Assembly (NCBI GenBank): GCA_026126305.1
Contig: JAHCJI010000008.1
Span: 116,307-180,306 of the forward strand
Source: Phycisphaeraceae bacterium
GTDB taxonomy: Bacteria > Planctomycetota > Phycisphaerae > Phycisphaerales > UBA1924
Length of the DNA stretch: 64,000 nt
Direction of reading: 5' to 3'
Under the pieces are notes generated by a model, which did no database searches, was not told where the DNA came from, and worked only from the letters and a program-made list of their open reading frames with translations. Each line of letters opens with the position of its first letter. Within the stretch, counting starts at the first letter, position 1. Both the position numbers and the translations under genes were made by a program. Of this stretch, positions 1-9,416 are shown in pieces.

Positions 1-281
1 CGGCACGCGTCATAGATCCCTTGCACGTCCAGGCCGATCTCGCGGCGCCCGAAGTGCTTCGGGTCGGCGTATCCCGGGTGGGCCCCCAGGCGCACGCCCA
101 TATCGGCGGCACGCCGGACGATCGAACGCATGAGATCGTCCGAGCCCGCGTGCCCGCCGCAGGCGATGTTGACCGAGGTGACCACGCCCAGCAGTTCCAG
201 GTCGCTTTCGAGCAACGCGTCGAGTTCGCCGGCATCGGCGTTGAGGTCGATCGATGGGCCCAGCAGGCTCGCGTCGTCCAT
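1..281 (-). CDS. pxpA: 5-oxoprolinase subunit A (LamB/YcsF family), 3' part cut by window edge
   Basis: PxpA acts with PxpB and PxpC in the ATP-dependent opening of 5-oxoproline to glutamate. Only the first 93 or so residues are present. They show the family N-terminus SIDLNADAGE, then NIACGGHAGS and LGAHPGYADP, which hold metal/active-site histidines and aspartates typical of LamB/YcsF proteins. The ATG lies 3 nt after the pxpC stop, so translation is likely coupled. The gene order B-C-A on one strand matches known pxp operons. The C-terminal two thirds lie outside the window. Confidence 0.9.
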   Translation of the reverse strand, partial: MDDASLLGPSIDLNADAGELDALLESDLELLGVVTSVNIACGGHAGSDDLMRSIVRRAADMGVRLGAHPGYADPKHFGRREIGLDVQGIYDAC

Positions 282-284
282 GCA

Positions 285-1160
285 TCATCCTACGAGGCGG
301 ACAACGGCTTCGGTACGCTGTCGCAGGCACGCGAGCGCCTCTTCGCGACCAACCGCCTCGAGCCGCACCCACTGCCCCGGGCACAACTGGCCCACTGCCG
401 GCAGGTCGGCGGCAATGATCGTGCCCACCGTCGCATAACCCCCCGTGGTCGGGCCGTCGGGGCCCAAGATCACCAACTCGCCCGTGGAAGGCGCTTGCAC
501 CGTGCCATGCAGCACGCCCATGCTCGGCCCGGTGTCGATGGCCCGGGCGGGGACGGAGCGTTCCAGCCGGACACCTACGCGGTCGGCCTTGTTCGAGACT
601 TGCAGAAGGCCCGTGGGGCATTGCGTTTGCGCGCCATAGGTGGTCACCCGCAGCACGCGCCGACGAAGCGTCAAGGCGAGCATCGCGCGCACCCAGGCCG
701 GGATCGGCACGGGTTCGCCCGATGATTCGCCGATGGGCAGCACGTCGCCCGCGCGCAGGGCCCGCCCCTCGAACCCGCCCAAGCCGGCGGACAGGAGCGT
801 CGAACCCGAGCCGAGCACGCTCGATACGCCGAGGCCGCCGGTGACGGCCACGTACGCTCGGCACAAGCCCGCCGATGGGCAGGCTTCGACGCGGTCGCCT
901 ACTCGCAGGTCGATCGCTTCCAGGGCACGCTCGCCCGAGCTGAACGCGACGCGGCAAGGGGTCATGGCCTCAAGCACGAGCCGCCCCATGGCCATCTCGA
1001 CGCCCGCGGTGTCGGGCGTGTTGCCCGCGGCGATGTTGGCCAGCCGCAAGGAAAGCGTGTCGGCGGCACCGCCCCTGGGCACGCCCGTGTGCGCGTGGCC
1101 CGGGCGGCCCATGTCCTGCACGCTGGCCTGCCCAACGACCTCGACCACGCGCAGGCTCAT
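285..1160 (-). CDS. pxpC: 5-oxoprolinase subunit C (biotin-dependent carboxyltransferase-like, KipA family)
   Basis: This 291-residue protein matches the KipA/allophanate hydrolase subunit 2 family. It opens with VVEVVGQASVQDMGRPG, and the family core GVPRGGAADTLSLRLAN follows. Further on is the conserved ILGPDGPTTGGYATVGTI block. It works with PxpA and PxpB in 5-oxoproline cleavage. The family is often annotated as a biotin-dependent carboxyltransferase, but the neighbourhood favours PxpC. Its ATG overlaps the pxpB stop by 4 bp (ATGA), so the two are translationally coupled. Confidence 0.9.
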   Translation of the reverse strand: MSLRVVEVVGQASVQDMGRPGHAHTGVPRGGAADTLSLRLANIAAGNTPDTAGVEMAMGRLVLEAMTPCRVAFSSGERALEAIDLRVGDRVEACPSAGLCRAYVAVTGGLGVSSVLGSGSTLLSAGLGGFEGRALRAGDVLPIGESSGEPVPIPAWVRAMLALTLRRRVLRVTTYGAQTQCPTGLLQVSNKADRVGVRLERSVPARAIDTGPSMGVLHGTVQAPSTGELVILGPDGPTTGGYATVGTIIAADLPAVGQLCPGQWVRLEAVGREEALACLRQRTEAVVRLVG

Positions 1161-1804
1161 GCTGCGAATTCCTTCGCCGAGATCGGAGCGAATTGCACCA
1201 CATCACCAGCGTTCAGCAACGCGGGCTCCTGTCGCTGCGCGTCGAACATCACCAGATTCGTTCGCCCGATGATCCGCCACCCTCCGGGACCGGGCAGCGC
1301 GTAGACGCCGGTATAAGGACCGGCCAGCCCGACGCTGCCCGCGGGCAACCGTGTGCGCGGCGACGCGAGCCTTGGCACGCGCACGCCGTCGGGCAGGCCC
1401 GACAGGTATCCAAAGCCCGGCGCAAAGCCCAGGAACGCGACGGTAAACTCTGTGGACGTATGCCAACGCACGAGTTCGTCTAGGGCCATGCCCATGAGGC
1501 GGGCAACATCGGGCAGGTCTGGCGCGTATGGCGGCTCGTAACAGACCGGGATGACGTGCCTGCGAGGCTGTTGCTCGACGTTCCCCAGCCGGTCGATCGC
1601 CAAGACGATGGCGCGGGCCGGATCTTGGGGCATCGATGCCTCGGGATTGATCAAGATCAGCAAGGAGCCGTCGGCGGGGACGACATCCAACACCCACGGC
1701 AGGCTCGCACGCCGTAGCCCTTGCGAGATCGCGTGCGATGGCGCATCGGTTTCGATACGCAGGCTTCGCTCGCTGGTCCACTGGATGTGTCGGATGCCGG
1801 GCAC
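1157..1804 (-). CDS. pxpB: 5-oxoprolinase subunit B (KipI/allophanate hydrolase subunit 1 family)
   Basis: The protein of about 215 residues carries the KipI-family hallmarks VCYEPPYAPDL, FLGFAPGFGYLSGLP and GSVGLAGPYTGVYALPGPGGW. It is the partner of PxpC in 5-oxoprolinase. I chose the GTG at 1804-1802 because the hexamer TATCCT sits 5 nt upstream (1815-1810) and no Shine-Dalgarno sequence is visible; an in-frame TTG two codons earlier (1810) is possible. It is 21 nt downstream of the phosphoesterase stop on the same strand, so it may be read from that transcript or from its own leaderless promoter. Confidence 0.88.
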   Translation of the reverse strand: MPGIRHIQWTSERSLRIETDAPSHAISQGLRRASLPWVLDVVPADGSLLILINPEASMPQDPARAIVLAIDRLGNVEQQPRRHVIPVCYEPPYAPDLPDVARLMGMALDELVRWHTSTEFTVAFLGFAPGFGYLSGLPDGVRVPRLASPRTRLPAGSVGLAGPYTGVYALPGPGGWRIIGRTNLVMFDAQRQEPALLNAGDVVQFAPISAKEFAA

Positions 1805-1825
1805 ACCCAAGGATAGTGCATCGGG

Positions 1826-2779
1826 TCAACCGACTTGGACGCCTTCGATGCGTTGCTTGGACTGTGGTGCCCGACGCCTTTGGCCCCTGGACCTGCGACC
1901 GCCTGAGAGTTGCCCGTATTGTCGGAGCCGATCGACGACGGCCTTGCCGTCGAGCAGGCGGATGGACCCGTCGTGCAGCTCGACCAGGGCGGTGCAACTC
2001 TCGACCCAGTCGCCGCAGTTGTAGTACATCATGCCCGGGTGCCGGGCGTCGGGGCGGATCTCGGCCTTGTGGATATGCCCGCAGACCACACCGTCGAAGC
2101 CCTTGCGCTTGGCCTCATCGGTCAGGGCTTCTTCGAACTTGCTGATGTAGGTGCAGGCGCTCTTGACCTTGAGTTTCAGGAACTGGCTCAGGCTCCAGTA
2201 GTTGAGCCCGAAGAGGCGTCGGATACGGTTGTACTGCCGGTTGATTCGCAGCAGCAACTCATAACTGGCCGAGCCGAGCATCGAGAGCGCCCGGGCGTGC
2301 TTGACTACCATGTCAAATTGGTCGCCGTGGCTGATAAACAAGCGCTTGCCGTCGGCGGTCATGTGCTCGGCGTCAAGCAGCAGTTCCACGCCACCAAAGC
2401 TCAGGCCCGCGTACTGCCTCGCGTGCTCGTCGTGGTTTCCGGGGATGTAGACCACCCGCGTGCCCTTGCGGGCCATCTTGAGGATGCGGCCGATGACGCG
2501 GTTGTGCTTGCCGGGCCAGTACCACTTGCTCTTGAGCCGCCACATGTCGATCACGTCGCCCACGAGATAGAGCGTCTCGCAGCGTACACACTTGAGGAAC
2601 GCGCTCAGTTCCCGTGCCTGGCAACCATTGCTGCCCAGGTGCAGGTCGCTGAGAAAGATCGTGCGATACCGCAGGTCAAGCCGTTCGACCCCGGACGCTT
2701 CATCACGGATCACGGCCGGCTCGGTCCACACCGCACGATCGGGTGCGTCCAGGCGGTCGTTGGCACTCTCGTACGCCAT
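1826..2779 (-). CDS. LpxH-like metallophosphoesterase (UDP-2,3-diacylglucosamine diphosphatase family)
   Basis: A 317-residue calcineurin-like phosphoesterase. The metal ligands are all visible in order: FLSDLHLGS, VGDVIDMW, PGNHDE, SHGDQFD and CGHIHKAE. The long insert between the SHGDQFD and CGHIH motifs, rich in Arg/Lys and Tyr, is usual for UDP-2,3-diacylglucosamine hydrolases of lipid A synthesis, which work at the inner face of the cytoplasmic membrane. The C-terminus ends in a basic tail. No other lpx gene is near, so the exact substrate is inferred from family resemblance; a general phosphohydrolase remains possible. Confidence 0.75.
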   Translation of the reverse strand: MAYESANDRLDAPDRAVWTEPAVIRDEASGVERLDLRYRTIFLSDLHLGSNGCQARELSAFLKCVRCETLYLVGDVIDMWRLKSKWYWPGKHNRVIGRILKMARKGTRVVYIPGNHDEHARQYAGLSFGGVELLLDAEHMTADGKRLFISHGDQFDMVVKHARALSMLGSASYELLLRINRQYNRIRRLFGLNYWSLSQFLKLKVKSACTYISKFEEALTDEAKRKGFDGVVCGHIHKAEIRPDARHPGMMYYNCGDWVESCTALVELHDGSIRLLDGKAVVDRLRQYGQLSGGRRSRGQRRRAPQSKQRIEGVQVG

Positions 2780-2846
2780 GCAATATTCTTCGGCGCTTCA
2801 TCCGATGGATCGCGTGCCTGAAACATCGTTTTCCATGAAACTTTGT

Positions 2847-5258
2847 TTAAGAACGCACCCGGAGAACTCGGGCGGCCCGCGAGGCCAGCTCGGCCCAGGC
2901 CTGCTTATCGGCCACTTGATGGCCCGACAGCAGATGCTCGCGACCCTGGAGCACCTCGTACAGAGCATTCTGGGCCATGTCCAATCGCACCTCGAATGGG
3001 GCCGCGCCAACCATCTCGGCCAATGCGGCGATCGATCGCAGGGCCTGGCTGTCGGCCGGGTCGGCCAGCAGACGCTCGCTCAGCCGTGCCAACGCGGCCT
3101 CGGCCACGTACGAGAGCGTCGTTCGGTCGAGGTCGACACCGGCCTGCTCGGCGCGCTCGAGGATCTGCCGGGCCTTTTCCACGTCTGGGTCCTCGTCTCG
3201 CAAGGCGCGGACAAGGTCGGCGTTGAGCACCAGTTCCACCGGAAAGTACAACGCCCGCGGCGCGGGTATCTTCATGGCGTGCAGGAAGTGCAGCAACGGT
3301 GCCTGATCGGCGTACATCCGCCGGTACGTCGCCTCGGCGCTATCGAGGGCACCTTCGAGCACCTGCTCGGCCACCTTGCGTTGCTCGTCCTTGAAGAGGG
3401 AAGCCAGCGAGAAGGTTGAACTGCCAAAGTCACGCTCGATCAGCCGCAGCAGCTTGCCATACTGGGCCAGATCGAAAGCCTGCCGAGCTTCCTGGAGGAA
3501 CGATGCCATCATTTCATCGGGCACCTCAAGCCCCGCGCCGCCGGTGATGATGTGGTCCGACAGGTGCAGCACGGCATACGTAACCCGCTGGCTGTTGAGG
3601 CTCAGTCGGCTTGTCAGCGTCGCACGGCCCACGCGCAGCCGCGTGCGGCCCGCGGTCATCTCGTGCCGCTCCTCGCTGCGAACGTCGTAGCAATACACCT
3701 CGGCCTTGTCGTCGGCATCTTCGAAGAGGCTGATGACCGCGTAGTGCTCGGCCATCTTGAGCAGGTCGACCTTGGCGGGCCGCACCATATTGACGTAGAC
3801 ACTGCGTCCATCGCCGTGCTCACGCAGGTTGCTCTGGGCTTTACCCAGCCGATCGAGGAAGTCTTCCTCAAAGGATTCCTCGAACAGACCTTCGGAAATC
3901 TGGATCACACGGCCCGCGTACTGGAGCACTTGCACCGTCTCGATGCCCGTGAGTTCATCGAAGAACCAGCCGCAACTGGTGTACATGAGCATGGCGTTGC
4001 GCTGCATTTCGAGCAAGCGCAGCGCGCGGGTGTAGTCGATGCCCGGCCCGCGCTCGCGGGCGTGGTGGTCGACAAACTCGATGGCACGTTCGCGCGTGCG
4101 CTCGAGGATCACCTGGATGTACTCGTCACGCACCGCCCACGGATCGTTGAAGATCTTGCCCGCCTCGCGCTCGAATCGCAGGGCCATCTCGTCGCGCAGC
4201 CAGTCGAGTGCTTCTCGCAGCGGCTTGCGCCATTGCTGGTTCCAGCCCGGATGCCCCCCACTGTGGCAGCCGCAATCGGCACGCCAACGCTCGATGCCAT
4301 GGACACAACTCCACGACGAATTGTCGATGACCTCGACCTCCCACTGCGGCGGGTGCATCTCGAGATATTGCCCGTAGTTGGTCAGGCGGGCTTCGTGGCC
4401 GTCCATGATATGGCGTATGGCATACGAGAGTGCCATGTCGCCGTACGGATGGTGGTGCCCGTAACTCTCCCCATCGGTGGCGATATGCACCAGTTGCGGT
4501 TCTTCGCGATGCTCAAACCCACCGAGCAGACGCCGTGCGAAGTGCTCGCCGTTGCTCAGCAACCGCTCGAAGGCCACCGCCTGCGAGAGAGGGCCGTCAT
4601 AGAAAAAGATATCGATGGACCGTCCACCATCCAGGTTGCATCGGTATGGCCGACGCGGATCGATCCCGTGCTGGCTCGCGTCGATCCACTTCTCCGAGCC
4701 GATGCGGCGATACCGCAACGCCTGCCGGGGCGCGAGGATGGTGTAGGTGATGCGCTGCGACGCAAGTTCCTCGAGCACCGCGCGACTGACGGCCGCTTCT
4801 GGCAGCCACATGCCCTCGGGCCGCCGACCAAAGCGGTGCTCGAAGTCACGAATGCCCCAGAGCACCTGCGTGCGCCGGTCGCGCGCGTTGGCCAGCGGCA
4901 TGATCATGTGGTTGTACGCCTGCGCGATCGCCGATCCGTGCCCACCGTTCAGATCGATACTGTGCCGATCGGCGGCGAGGATAGCCGCGTAGGCCTCGGG
5001 TGCGTTGAGTTGCATCCACGACAACAGCGTGGGTCCAAAGTTGAAGCTGATGTGCGCGTAGTTGTTGTTGATCCGTTGGATCCATCCCTCGGCATCCAGG
5101 ATCCGTGCCTGCCCGTTGGGTTGGTAGCATTCGGCCGTGATGCGCTCGTTCCAATCGTGGTAGGGATACGCCGAGTCCTGCACCTCCACACGCTCGAGCC
5201 AGGGATTCTCTCGCGGTGGTTGATAAAAGTGGCCGTGGATGCACACGTAGCGATTCAT
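2847..5258 (-). CDS. Glycoside hydrolase family 57 protein with DUF3536 domain
   Basis: An 803-residue GH57 enzyme. The N-terminus MNRYVCIHGHFYQPPREN has the family His-x-His, EGMWLPEAAVSR contains the expected catalytic glutamate, and HIATDGESYGHHHPYGD contains the aspartate of the acid/base motif. The C-terminal half is the DUF3536 region. GH57 enzymes act on alpha-glucans, and its placement at the end of the glgB-malQ run supports a role in glycogen turnover. The ATG at 5258 is chosen because it overlaps the malQ stop as ATGA. The product could be an amylase, a branching enzyme or a transferase; the sequence alone does not say. Confidence 0.85.
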   Translation of the reverse strand: MNRYVCIHGHFYQPPRENPWLERVEVQDSAYPYHDWNERITAECYQPNGQARILDAEGWIQRINNNYAHISFNFGPTLLSWMQLNAPEAYAAILAADRHSIDLNGGHGSAIAQAYNHMIMPLANARDRRTQVLWGIRDFEHRFGRRPEGMWLPEAAVSRAVLEELASQRITYTILAPRQALRYRRIGSEKWIDASQHGIDPRRPYRCNLDGGRSIDIFFYDGPLSQAVAFERLLSNGEHFARRLLGGFEHREEPQLVHIATDGESYGHHHPYGDMALSYAIRHIMDGHEARLTNYGQYLEMHPPQWEVEVIDNSSWSCVHGIERWRADCGCHSGGHPGWNQQWRKPLREALDWLRDEMALRFEREAGKIFNDPWAVRDEYIQVILERTRERAIEFVDHHARERGPGIDYTRALRLLEMQRNAMLMYTSCGWFFDELTGIETVQVLQYAGRVIQISEGLFEESFEEDFLDRLGKAQSNLREHGDGRSVYVNMVRPAKVDLLKMAEHYAVISLFEDADDKAEVYCYDVRSEERHEMTAGRTRLRVGRATLTSRLSLNSQRVTYAVLHLSDHIITGGAGLEVPDEMMASFLQEARQAFDLAQYGKLLRLIERDFGSSTFSLASLFKDEQRKVAEQVLEGALDSAEATYRRMYADQAPLLHFLHAMKIPAPRALYFPVELVLNADLVRALRDEDPDVEKARQILERAEQAGVDLDRTTLSYVAEAALARLSERLLADPADSQALRSIAALAEMVGAAPFEVRLDMAQNALYEVLQGREHLLSGHQVADKQAWAELASRAARVLRVRS

Positions 5259-6937
5259 GTTGCGGCGGCTCCAGTCGATTGCAATAGCAACCCAACCCAA
5301 CGGGCGATGCGCGAGGCGATGCTATCGCTGCCACGCAGCTCTTCAAGGCCCACGTGCATCGGTCGCCGCCAGCACGGATAACCCGCACTCACCCCCGGGA
5401 TGTTCTGGGGCTCCAGCTCACCCCACAGATCCTCGAGCGAGAGCATCACCACGGGTGCGGGCGTACGACACAGCTTGTCCATCAACGCATCGAACAGGTC
5501 CGCATCATCCCGCACTAACAGCGATATACGGAGCCGTTCAAGCGCCTCGGCACGCAATCGCAAGCCATGCGCGGCCGCCGAAGCATCGAGCAGCCCGAGC
5601 GACGCACGAAGATCGACGTCACGCCCGGCCAGATATCCCGCGAAGGTGGGCATGTCGTGGGTGTTTGGCGCTGCCAGCAGGTCGGGTTTGTCCGGGCCCG
5701 GGTCCGTGGCCTGATCACCGGCATCGTACTGGGCGGCCGTCATGCCCATCAGCCGCCGCTGCACCATGGCACGATCGACCTCCGGGGGCACCGTACCCAG
5801 ATTCTCGCCGATGAAAGTCGCCTCGTACTCGTGCGAGAGTGCGGCGAGCCGGTCGAGCGCGCCCTGGGCGTCGTAGCGCACATACACGCCATCGTCCGCC
5901 CCGTGTCCATCGGGGATCCAATACAAACGCCACAAGCCCATCACGTGGTCCAGACGGAGCGTGCGCGCGTATCGAAGGTGCCGACGCAACGCCTCGACCA
6001 ACTCGGCGTGCCCCGAAGCGCGGGCTATCTCGGGCTTGATCGGCGGGAAGCCCCATACCTGCCCCTCGGGAAAGTACACGTCGGGTGGAGCGCCTACGGC
6101 CACGCCCCTGGCGTACAGGTCCGGGTTGCGATGCACGTCGAACCCATCGGCCACGACGCCTACGGGAAGATCGAGGTAGAGCCCGCAACCCGACGCTTCG
6201 GCCCTCTGTCGGACGCACGTGAGTTGCGCGTGCAACAGCCACTGCGCATAAGCGTACAGCCGCTCGGCCGACGCATCGCCTTCCTGATTCGCGCGCCATC
6301 GAACGTAAGCGCCAATCAGCGCGTCCTGTCGAACAAAGGCGTCGACCGGGCCCATGTCCGCGCGGGCCGCCTCGCGTTCGAGCACCCTCCTCTTGAGACT
6401 CCAGCACGCGGCATAGTTGATCAGCGGCGCTTCGCCAAGCCGCCGGGCTTCGGCCCGTTCGGCATCGTTCATGGCACCGTACATGTCCAGGTACAATTCG
6501 CTGAACACGCCCCGGCTGAGCGGCGCATAGGGGCAGCCGTCGGTGGGCGTCGTGTACCGCCCGGCCAGCAGCGGCAGCGTGCTGACCAGCGACGCACCCA
6601 ATCCGCCGGCCCATTCGCACAATTGCGCGAGGTCTTCCAGGTCGCCCACTCCACCGCCGCGCTCGCTGCGCACGGCGTACAGGGGCGCAAAGACGCCGAA
6701 CTGCCTTGCATGGCCTCGCCAGAATGCTCTCGGCGTGCCTGTTTGCGGCGTCGTGACTTTGGCCGCGTCGGCGGATGTATCGATATCCACACCTAGCGCG
6801 CGCAGGACACTCAGCAACGCCGCCTCGCTCGGAAAGCATCGCACGCCCATGCCGTTGTCGTGCTCGGTCAGCAAGCCGTGCGCACGGGCCAACCGCAGCA
6901 ACGCCGGATCCCGGGCGTCGTCCGCGCGGATGCTCAT
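5255..6937 (-). CDS. malQ: 4-alpha-glucanotransferase (amylomaltase)
   Basis: A 560-residue GH77 disproportionating enzyme that moves maltooligosaccharide segments between alpha-1,4-glucans. The catalytic motifs are clear: the nucleophile Asp in TLRLDHVMGLWRLYWIP, the Glu in ATFIGENLGTVPPEV and the third Asp in LAAPNTHDMPTFAGYL. The N-terminal region contains LYAVRSERGGGVGDLEDL, also typical. It starts with an ATG overlapping the glgB stop (ATGA) and ends overlapping the GH57 start, so glgB, malQ and the GH57 gene form a tightly coupled translation unit. Confidence 0.95.
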   Translation of the reverse strand: MSIRADDARDPALLRLARAHGLLTEHDNGMGVRCFPSEAALLSVLRALGVDIDTSADAAKVTTPQTGTPRAFWRGHARQFGVFAPLYAVRSERGGGVGDLEDLAQLCEWAGGLGASLVSTLPLLAGRYTTPTDGCPYAPLSRGVFSELYLDMYGAMNDAERAEARRLGEAPLINYAACWSLKRRVLEREAARADMGPVDAFVRQDALIGAYVRWRANQEGDASAERLYAYAQWLLHAQLTCVRQRAEASGCGLYLDLPVGVVADGFDVHRNPDLYARGVAVGAPPDVYFPEGQVWGFPPIKPEIARASGHAELVEALRRHLRYARTLRLDHVMGLWRLYWIPDGHGADDGVYVRYDAQGALDRLAALSHEYEATFIGENLGTVPPEVDRAMVQRRLMGMTAAQYDAGDQATDPGPDKPDLLAAPNTHDMPTFAGYLAGRDVDLRASLGLLDASAAAHGLRLRAEALERLRISLLVRDDADLFDALMDKLCRTPAPVVMLSLEDLWGELEPQNIPGVSAGYPCWRRPMHVGLEELRGSDSIASRIARWVGLLLQSTGAAAT

Positions 6938-8892
6938 GCGCCCCGCTCGCAACGAAGCACGAGCACCGAGAGCGGTGGCAGGGTCAGGCAGAGGCTGTAG
7001 GGCCGGCCGTGGAAGGGCTTTTCATCGGCCGTTACGCCGCCTTTGTTGCCAACATCCGAACCGCCAAAGCACGCGGCATCGGTATTGAGCGCCTCTTCCC
7101 AGAACCCGGGAAACGGCACGCCCAGTCGATAGCCCTCGCGCACGACGGGCGTGAAGTTGGCCACCACCAGCAGCGTGTCGCGCTCGCGCACGCCACGGCG
7201 CAGGTAAGCGATGACGGTTGTCTCGGCGTCGGTGCAATCGACCCACTCGAACCCGCGCGGGTCGCAGTCGCGCTCGTGCAGCGCCGGCTCACGCTTATAA
7301 AGATCGTTGAGCGTGCCCACGAGCGCCGCGATGCTGGCGTGATGAGGCACGTCTTCCAGGTGCCATTCGACGCTGCTGTCATGGTTCCACTCGGGCACCT
7401 GCGCCAGCTCGCCGCCCATAAACAGCAGCTTCTTGCCCGGCTGGGTCCATTGCAAGCCGTAGAGCAGACGCATGTTGGCCATGCGTTGCCATTCGTCGCC
7501 CGGCATGCGTCCCAGCAGGCTGCCCTTGCCGTGCACCACCTCGTCGTGGCTGAGCGGCAGAACGTAGTTCTCGCTGAACTGGTATACCGCGCGGAAGCTG
7601 ATCTCGTTGTGGTGGTACTTGCGGTGGATGGGCTCGCGGCCCAGGTAGTGCAGCGTGTCGTGCATCCAGCCCATGTCCCACTTGTACCCGAACCCAAGCC
7701 CGCCCAGGTGGGCCGGTCGAGACACCCCGGGCCACGCGGTCGATTCTTCGGCGAACGTCACGATGTCTGGGAAGGCACCGTAGAGCGTGGTGTTCAGTTG
7801 CCGCAAGAAGCCGATGGCTTCCAGGTTCTCCCGCCCGCCGTAGCGATTGGGCACCCACTCGCCCTCCTTGCGGGAGTAGTCGCGGTAGAGCATGGAAGCG
7901 ACGGCGTCGACGCGGATGCCATCCACGTGGTACTTGTCGAGCCAGAACATGGCGCTGGAGATCAGGAAGCTGCGCACCTCGTGCCGGCCGTAGTTGAAGA
8001 TCATCGACTTCCAATCCGGGTGGAAGCCCTCGCGCGGGTCGGCGTGCTCGAACAGGTGCGTCCCATCGAACAGCGCCAGCCCGTGCCCATCCCCTGGGAA
8101 GTGGCTGGGCACCCAGTCCAGGATCACCCCGATGCCAGCCTGATGCAGCGTGTCGATCAGGAACATGAAGTCTTGCGGCGTGCCATATCGGCTCGTAGGC
8201 GCGAAGTACCCCGTCGTCTGGTACCCCCAGCTCTTGTACAGCGGGTGCTCCATCACCGGCATCAGTTCCACGTGCGTGAAGCCAAGCCGGTTGCAATACT
8301 CGGCCAGCACCGGCGCCAGTTCGCGGTAGTTCAGGCTACGGTACCCGTCCTCGAGCACCCGCCGCCACGAGCCCAGGTGCAACTCGTAGATGCTCATGGG
8401 CCGGTCGACGCGATGCCGCTCGCCGCGCGTGCGCATCCATTCCGCGTCGTTCCAGTGATACGCCAGCCCATGCACGATCGAAGCGGTGCGGGGCGGCTGC
8501 TCATGGCGGAAGCCGAAGGGATCGGTCTTCTCGAGCCGTCGCCCGCCCGCGTGGGAGTCGATCAGGTACTTGTAGTGGCAACCTTCGCGAGCGTGGGGCG
8601 ACACCCCCATCCAGATCCCGCTGCTGCCTATCGGCGAGAGCATGTCGGCCCCGGGCGTCCAGTGGTTCCAATCACCCACCACCGACACGGCCCGGGCGTT
8701 GGGTGCCCAGACACCAAAACGGACACCACGCCCGCCCGAAAGCGGGTGGGCCCCCAGTTTTTCGTAGAGCCCCGCGTGGGTGCCCTCGTTGAACCAGTAC
8801 TGGTCGTCGGCCGAGATCCACCCCGATTCCTGGACGGGCTGTCCAAACGACGGCTGGGCATTGGAGGGAATCATCATCAGATGGTTGGTCAT
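6934..8892 (-). CDS. glgB: 1,4-alpha-glucan branching enzyme
   Basis: A 652-residue GH13 branching enzyme that makes alpha-1,6 branches in glycogen. It has an N-terminal CBM48 (LGAHPL...FGVWAPNARAVSVVGDWN). The GH13 barrel shows VDGIRVDAVASMLYRDY (nucleophile Asp), VTFAEESTAWPGVSRP (acid/base Glu) and LPLSHDEVVHGKGSL (third Asp). The ATG at 8892 is preferred because GGAG lies 8 nt upstream; the frame is open further back to 9003, but that part has no family similarity. It leads the ATGA-linked glgB-malQ-GH57 unit. Confidence 0.96.
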   Translation of the reverse strand: MTNHLMMIPSNAQPSFGQPVQESGWISADDQYWFNEGTHAGLYEKLGAHPLSGGRGVRFGVWAPNARAVSVVGDWNHWTPGADMLSPIGSSGIWMGVSPHAREGCHYKYLIDSHAGGRRLEKTDPFGFRHEQPPRTASIVHGLAYHWNDAEWMRTRGERHRVDRPMSIYELHLGSWRRVLEDGYRSLNYRELAPVLAEYCNRLGFTHVELMPVMEHPLYKSWGYQTTGYFAPTSRYGTPQDFMFLIDTLHQAGIGVILDWVPSHFPGDGHGLALFDGTHLFEHADPREGFHPDWKSMIFNYGRHEVRSFLISSAMFWLDKYHVDGIRVDAVASMLYRDYSRKEGEWVPNRYGGRENLEAIGFLRQLNTTLYGAFPDIVTFAEESTAWPGVSRPAHLGGLGFGYKWDMGWMHDTLHYLGREPIHRKYHHNEISFRAVYQFSENYVLPLSHDEVVHGKGSLLGRMPGDEWQRMANMRLLYGLQWTQPGKKLLFMGGELAQVPEWNHDSSVEWHLEDVPHHASIAALVGTLNDLYKREPALHERDCDPRGFEWVDCTDAETTVIAYLRRGVRERDTLLVVANFTPVVREGYRLGVPFPGFWEEALNTDAACFGGSDVGNKGGVTADEKPFHGRPYSLCLTLPPLSVLVLRCERGA

Positions 8893-9008
8893 GTCTGGGC
8901 TCCACGCGGCACACACACCGGCGAAACACAGATCGACCGAAAACGCCCGATCGTCCAACGGAAACCCGACGGGGTTCTCCCCATGCCCGCCCGAAGACCG
9001 CACGGGAT

Positions 9009-9416
9009 TCAGGTCAGGCCACGCTCACGCCGAAGTTCGGCCTCGGCGCGAAGCCAGTCGGCCTGCGGGTCTCCCGGCTGGCCCCCACGAGACAGGTAGA
9101 TCTCGTGGGCACGGCGGCGGATTTCGTCCTGGGTAGGTTCCAAGGATGCAATCGAGGCTGGCGTCTCCACGGGCTTCTGGGGTACGGGCTTCTGGGGTTT
9201 CAGGGCGGACATCACCCCGCCCAAGGGTGCGGGCGTCACCCCCTTGGGTTCGGCCAAGCCCTCCGACGCACGCTCCTGCACTCGTTCGCGGCTTGGAGAC
9301 ACCGGCCGAAGCACCGACTCGGGCACATCATCCGAAGGGCTTCGGGGTTGCCGGCGAGACGCGGTGAACACCGAATAGGCGTGTTGTCTCAGCGCACTGC
9401 TGTTGGAGCCGATCAC
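9009..9416 (-). CDS. DUF2934 domain protein
   Basis: A 135-residue protein of unknown function. The last 40 residues match the DUF2934 pattern: EIRRRAHEIYLSRGGQPGD followed by a WLRAEAELR segment. The N-terminal two thirds are low-complexity and proline/lysine rich (KPQKPVPQKPVETP). The start is a GTG at 9416 with GGAGG 6 nt upstream. It precedes glgB by 116 bp on the same strand; DUF2934 genes often sit beside glycogen branching enzymes in other bacteria, so a link to glycogen metabolism is a fair guess. Alternative upstream starts to 9533 lack a ribosome site. Confidence 0.75.
   Translation of the reverse strand: MIGSNSSALRQHAYSVFTASRRQPRSPSDDVPESVLRPVSPSRERVQERASEGLAEPKGVTPAPLGGVMSALKPQKPVPQKPVETPASIASLEPTQDEIRRRAHEIYLSRGGQPGDPQADWLRAEAELRRERGLT

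Noticed and set aside
3552..5381. Plus-strand open frame of 609 codons opposite the GH57 gene
   Set aside because: The GH57 motifs on the minus strand are convincing; this frame has none.
6775..9099. Plus-strand open frame of 774 codons opposite glgB
   Set aside because: Antisense to glgB with its catalytic motifs; the translated product is His/Ala/Pro-rich without family likeness.
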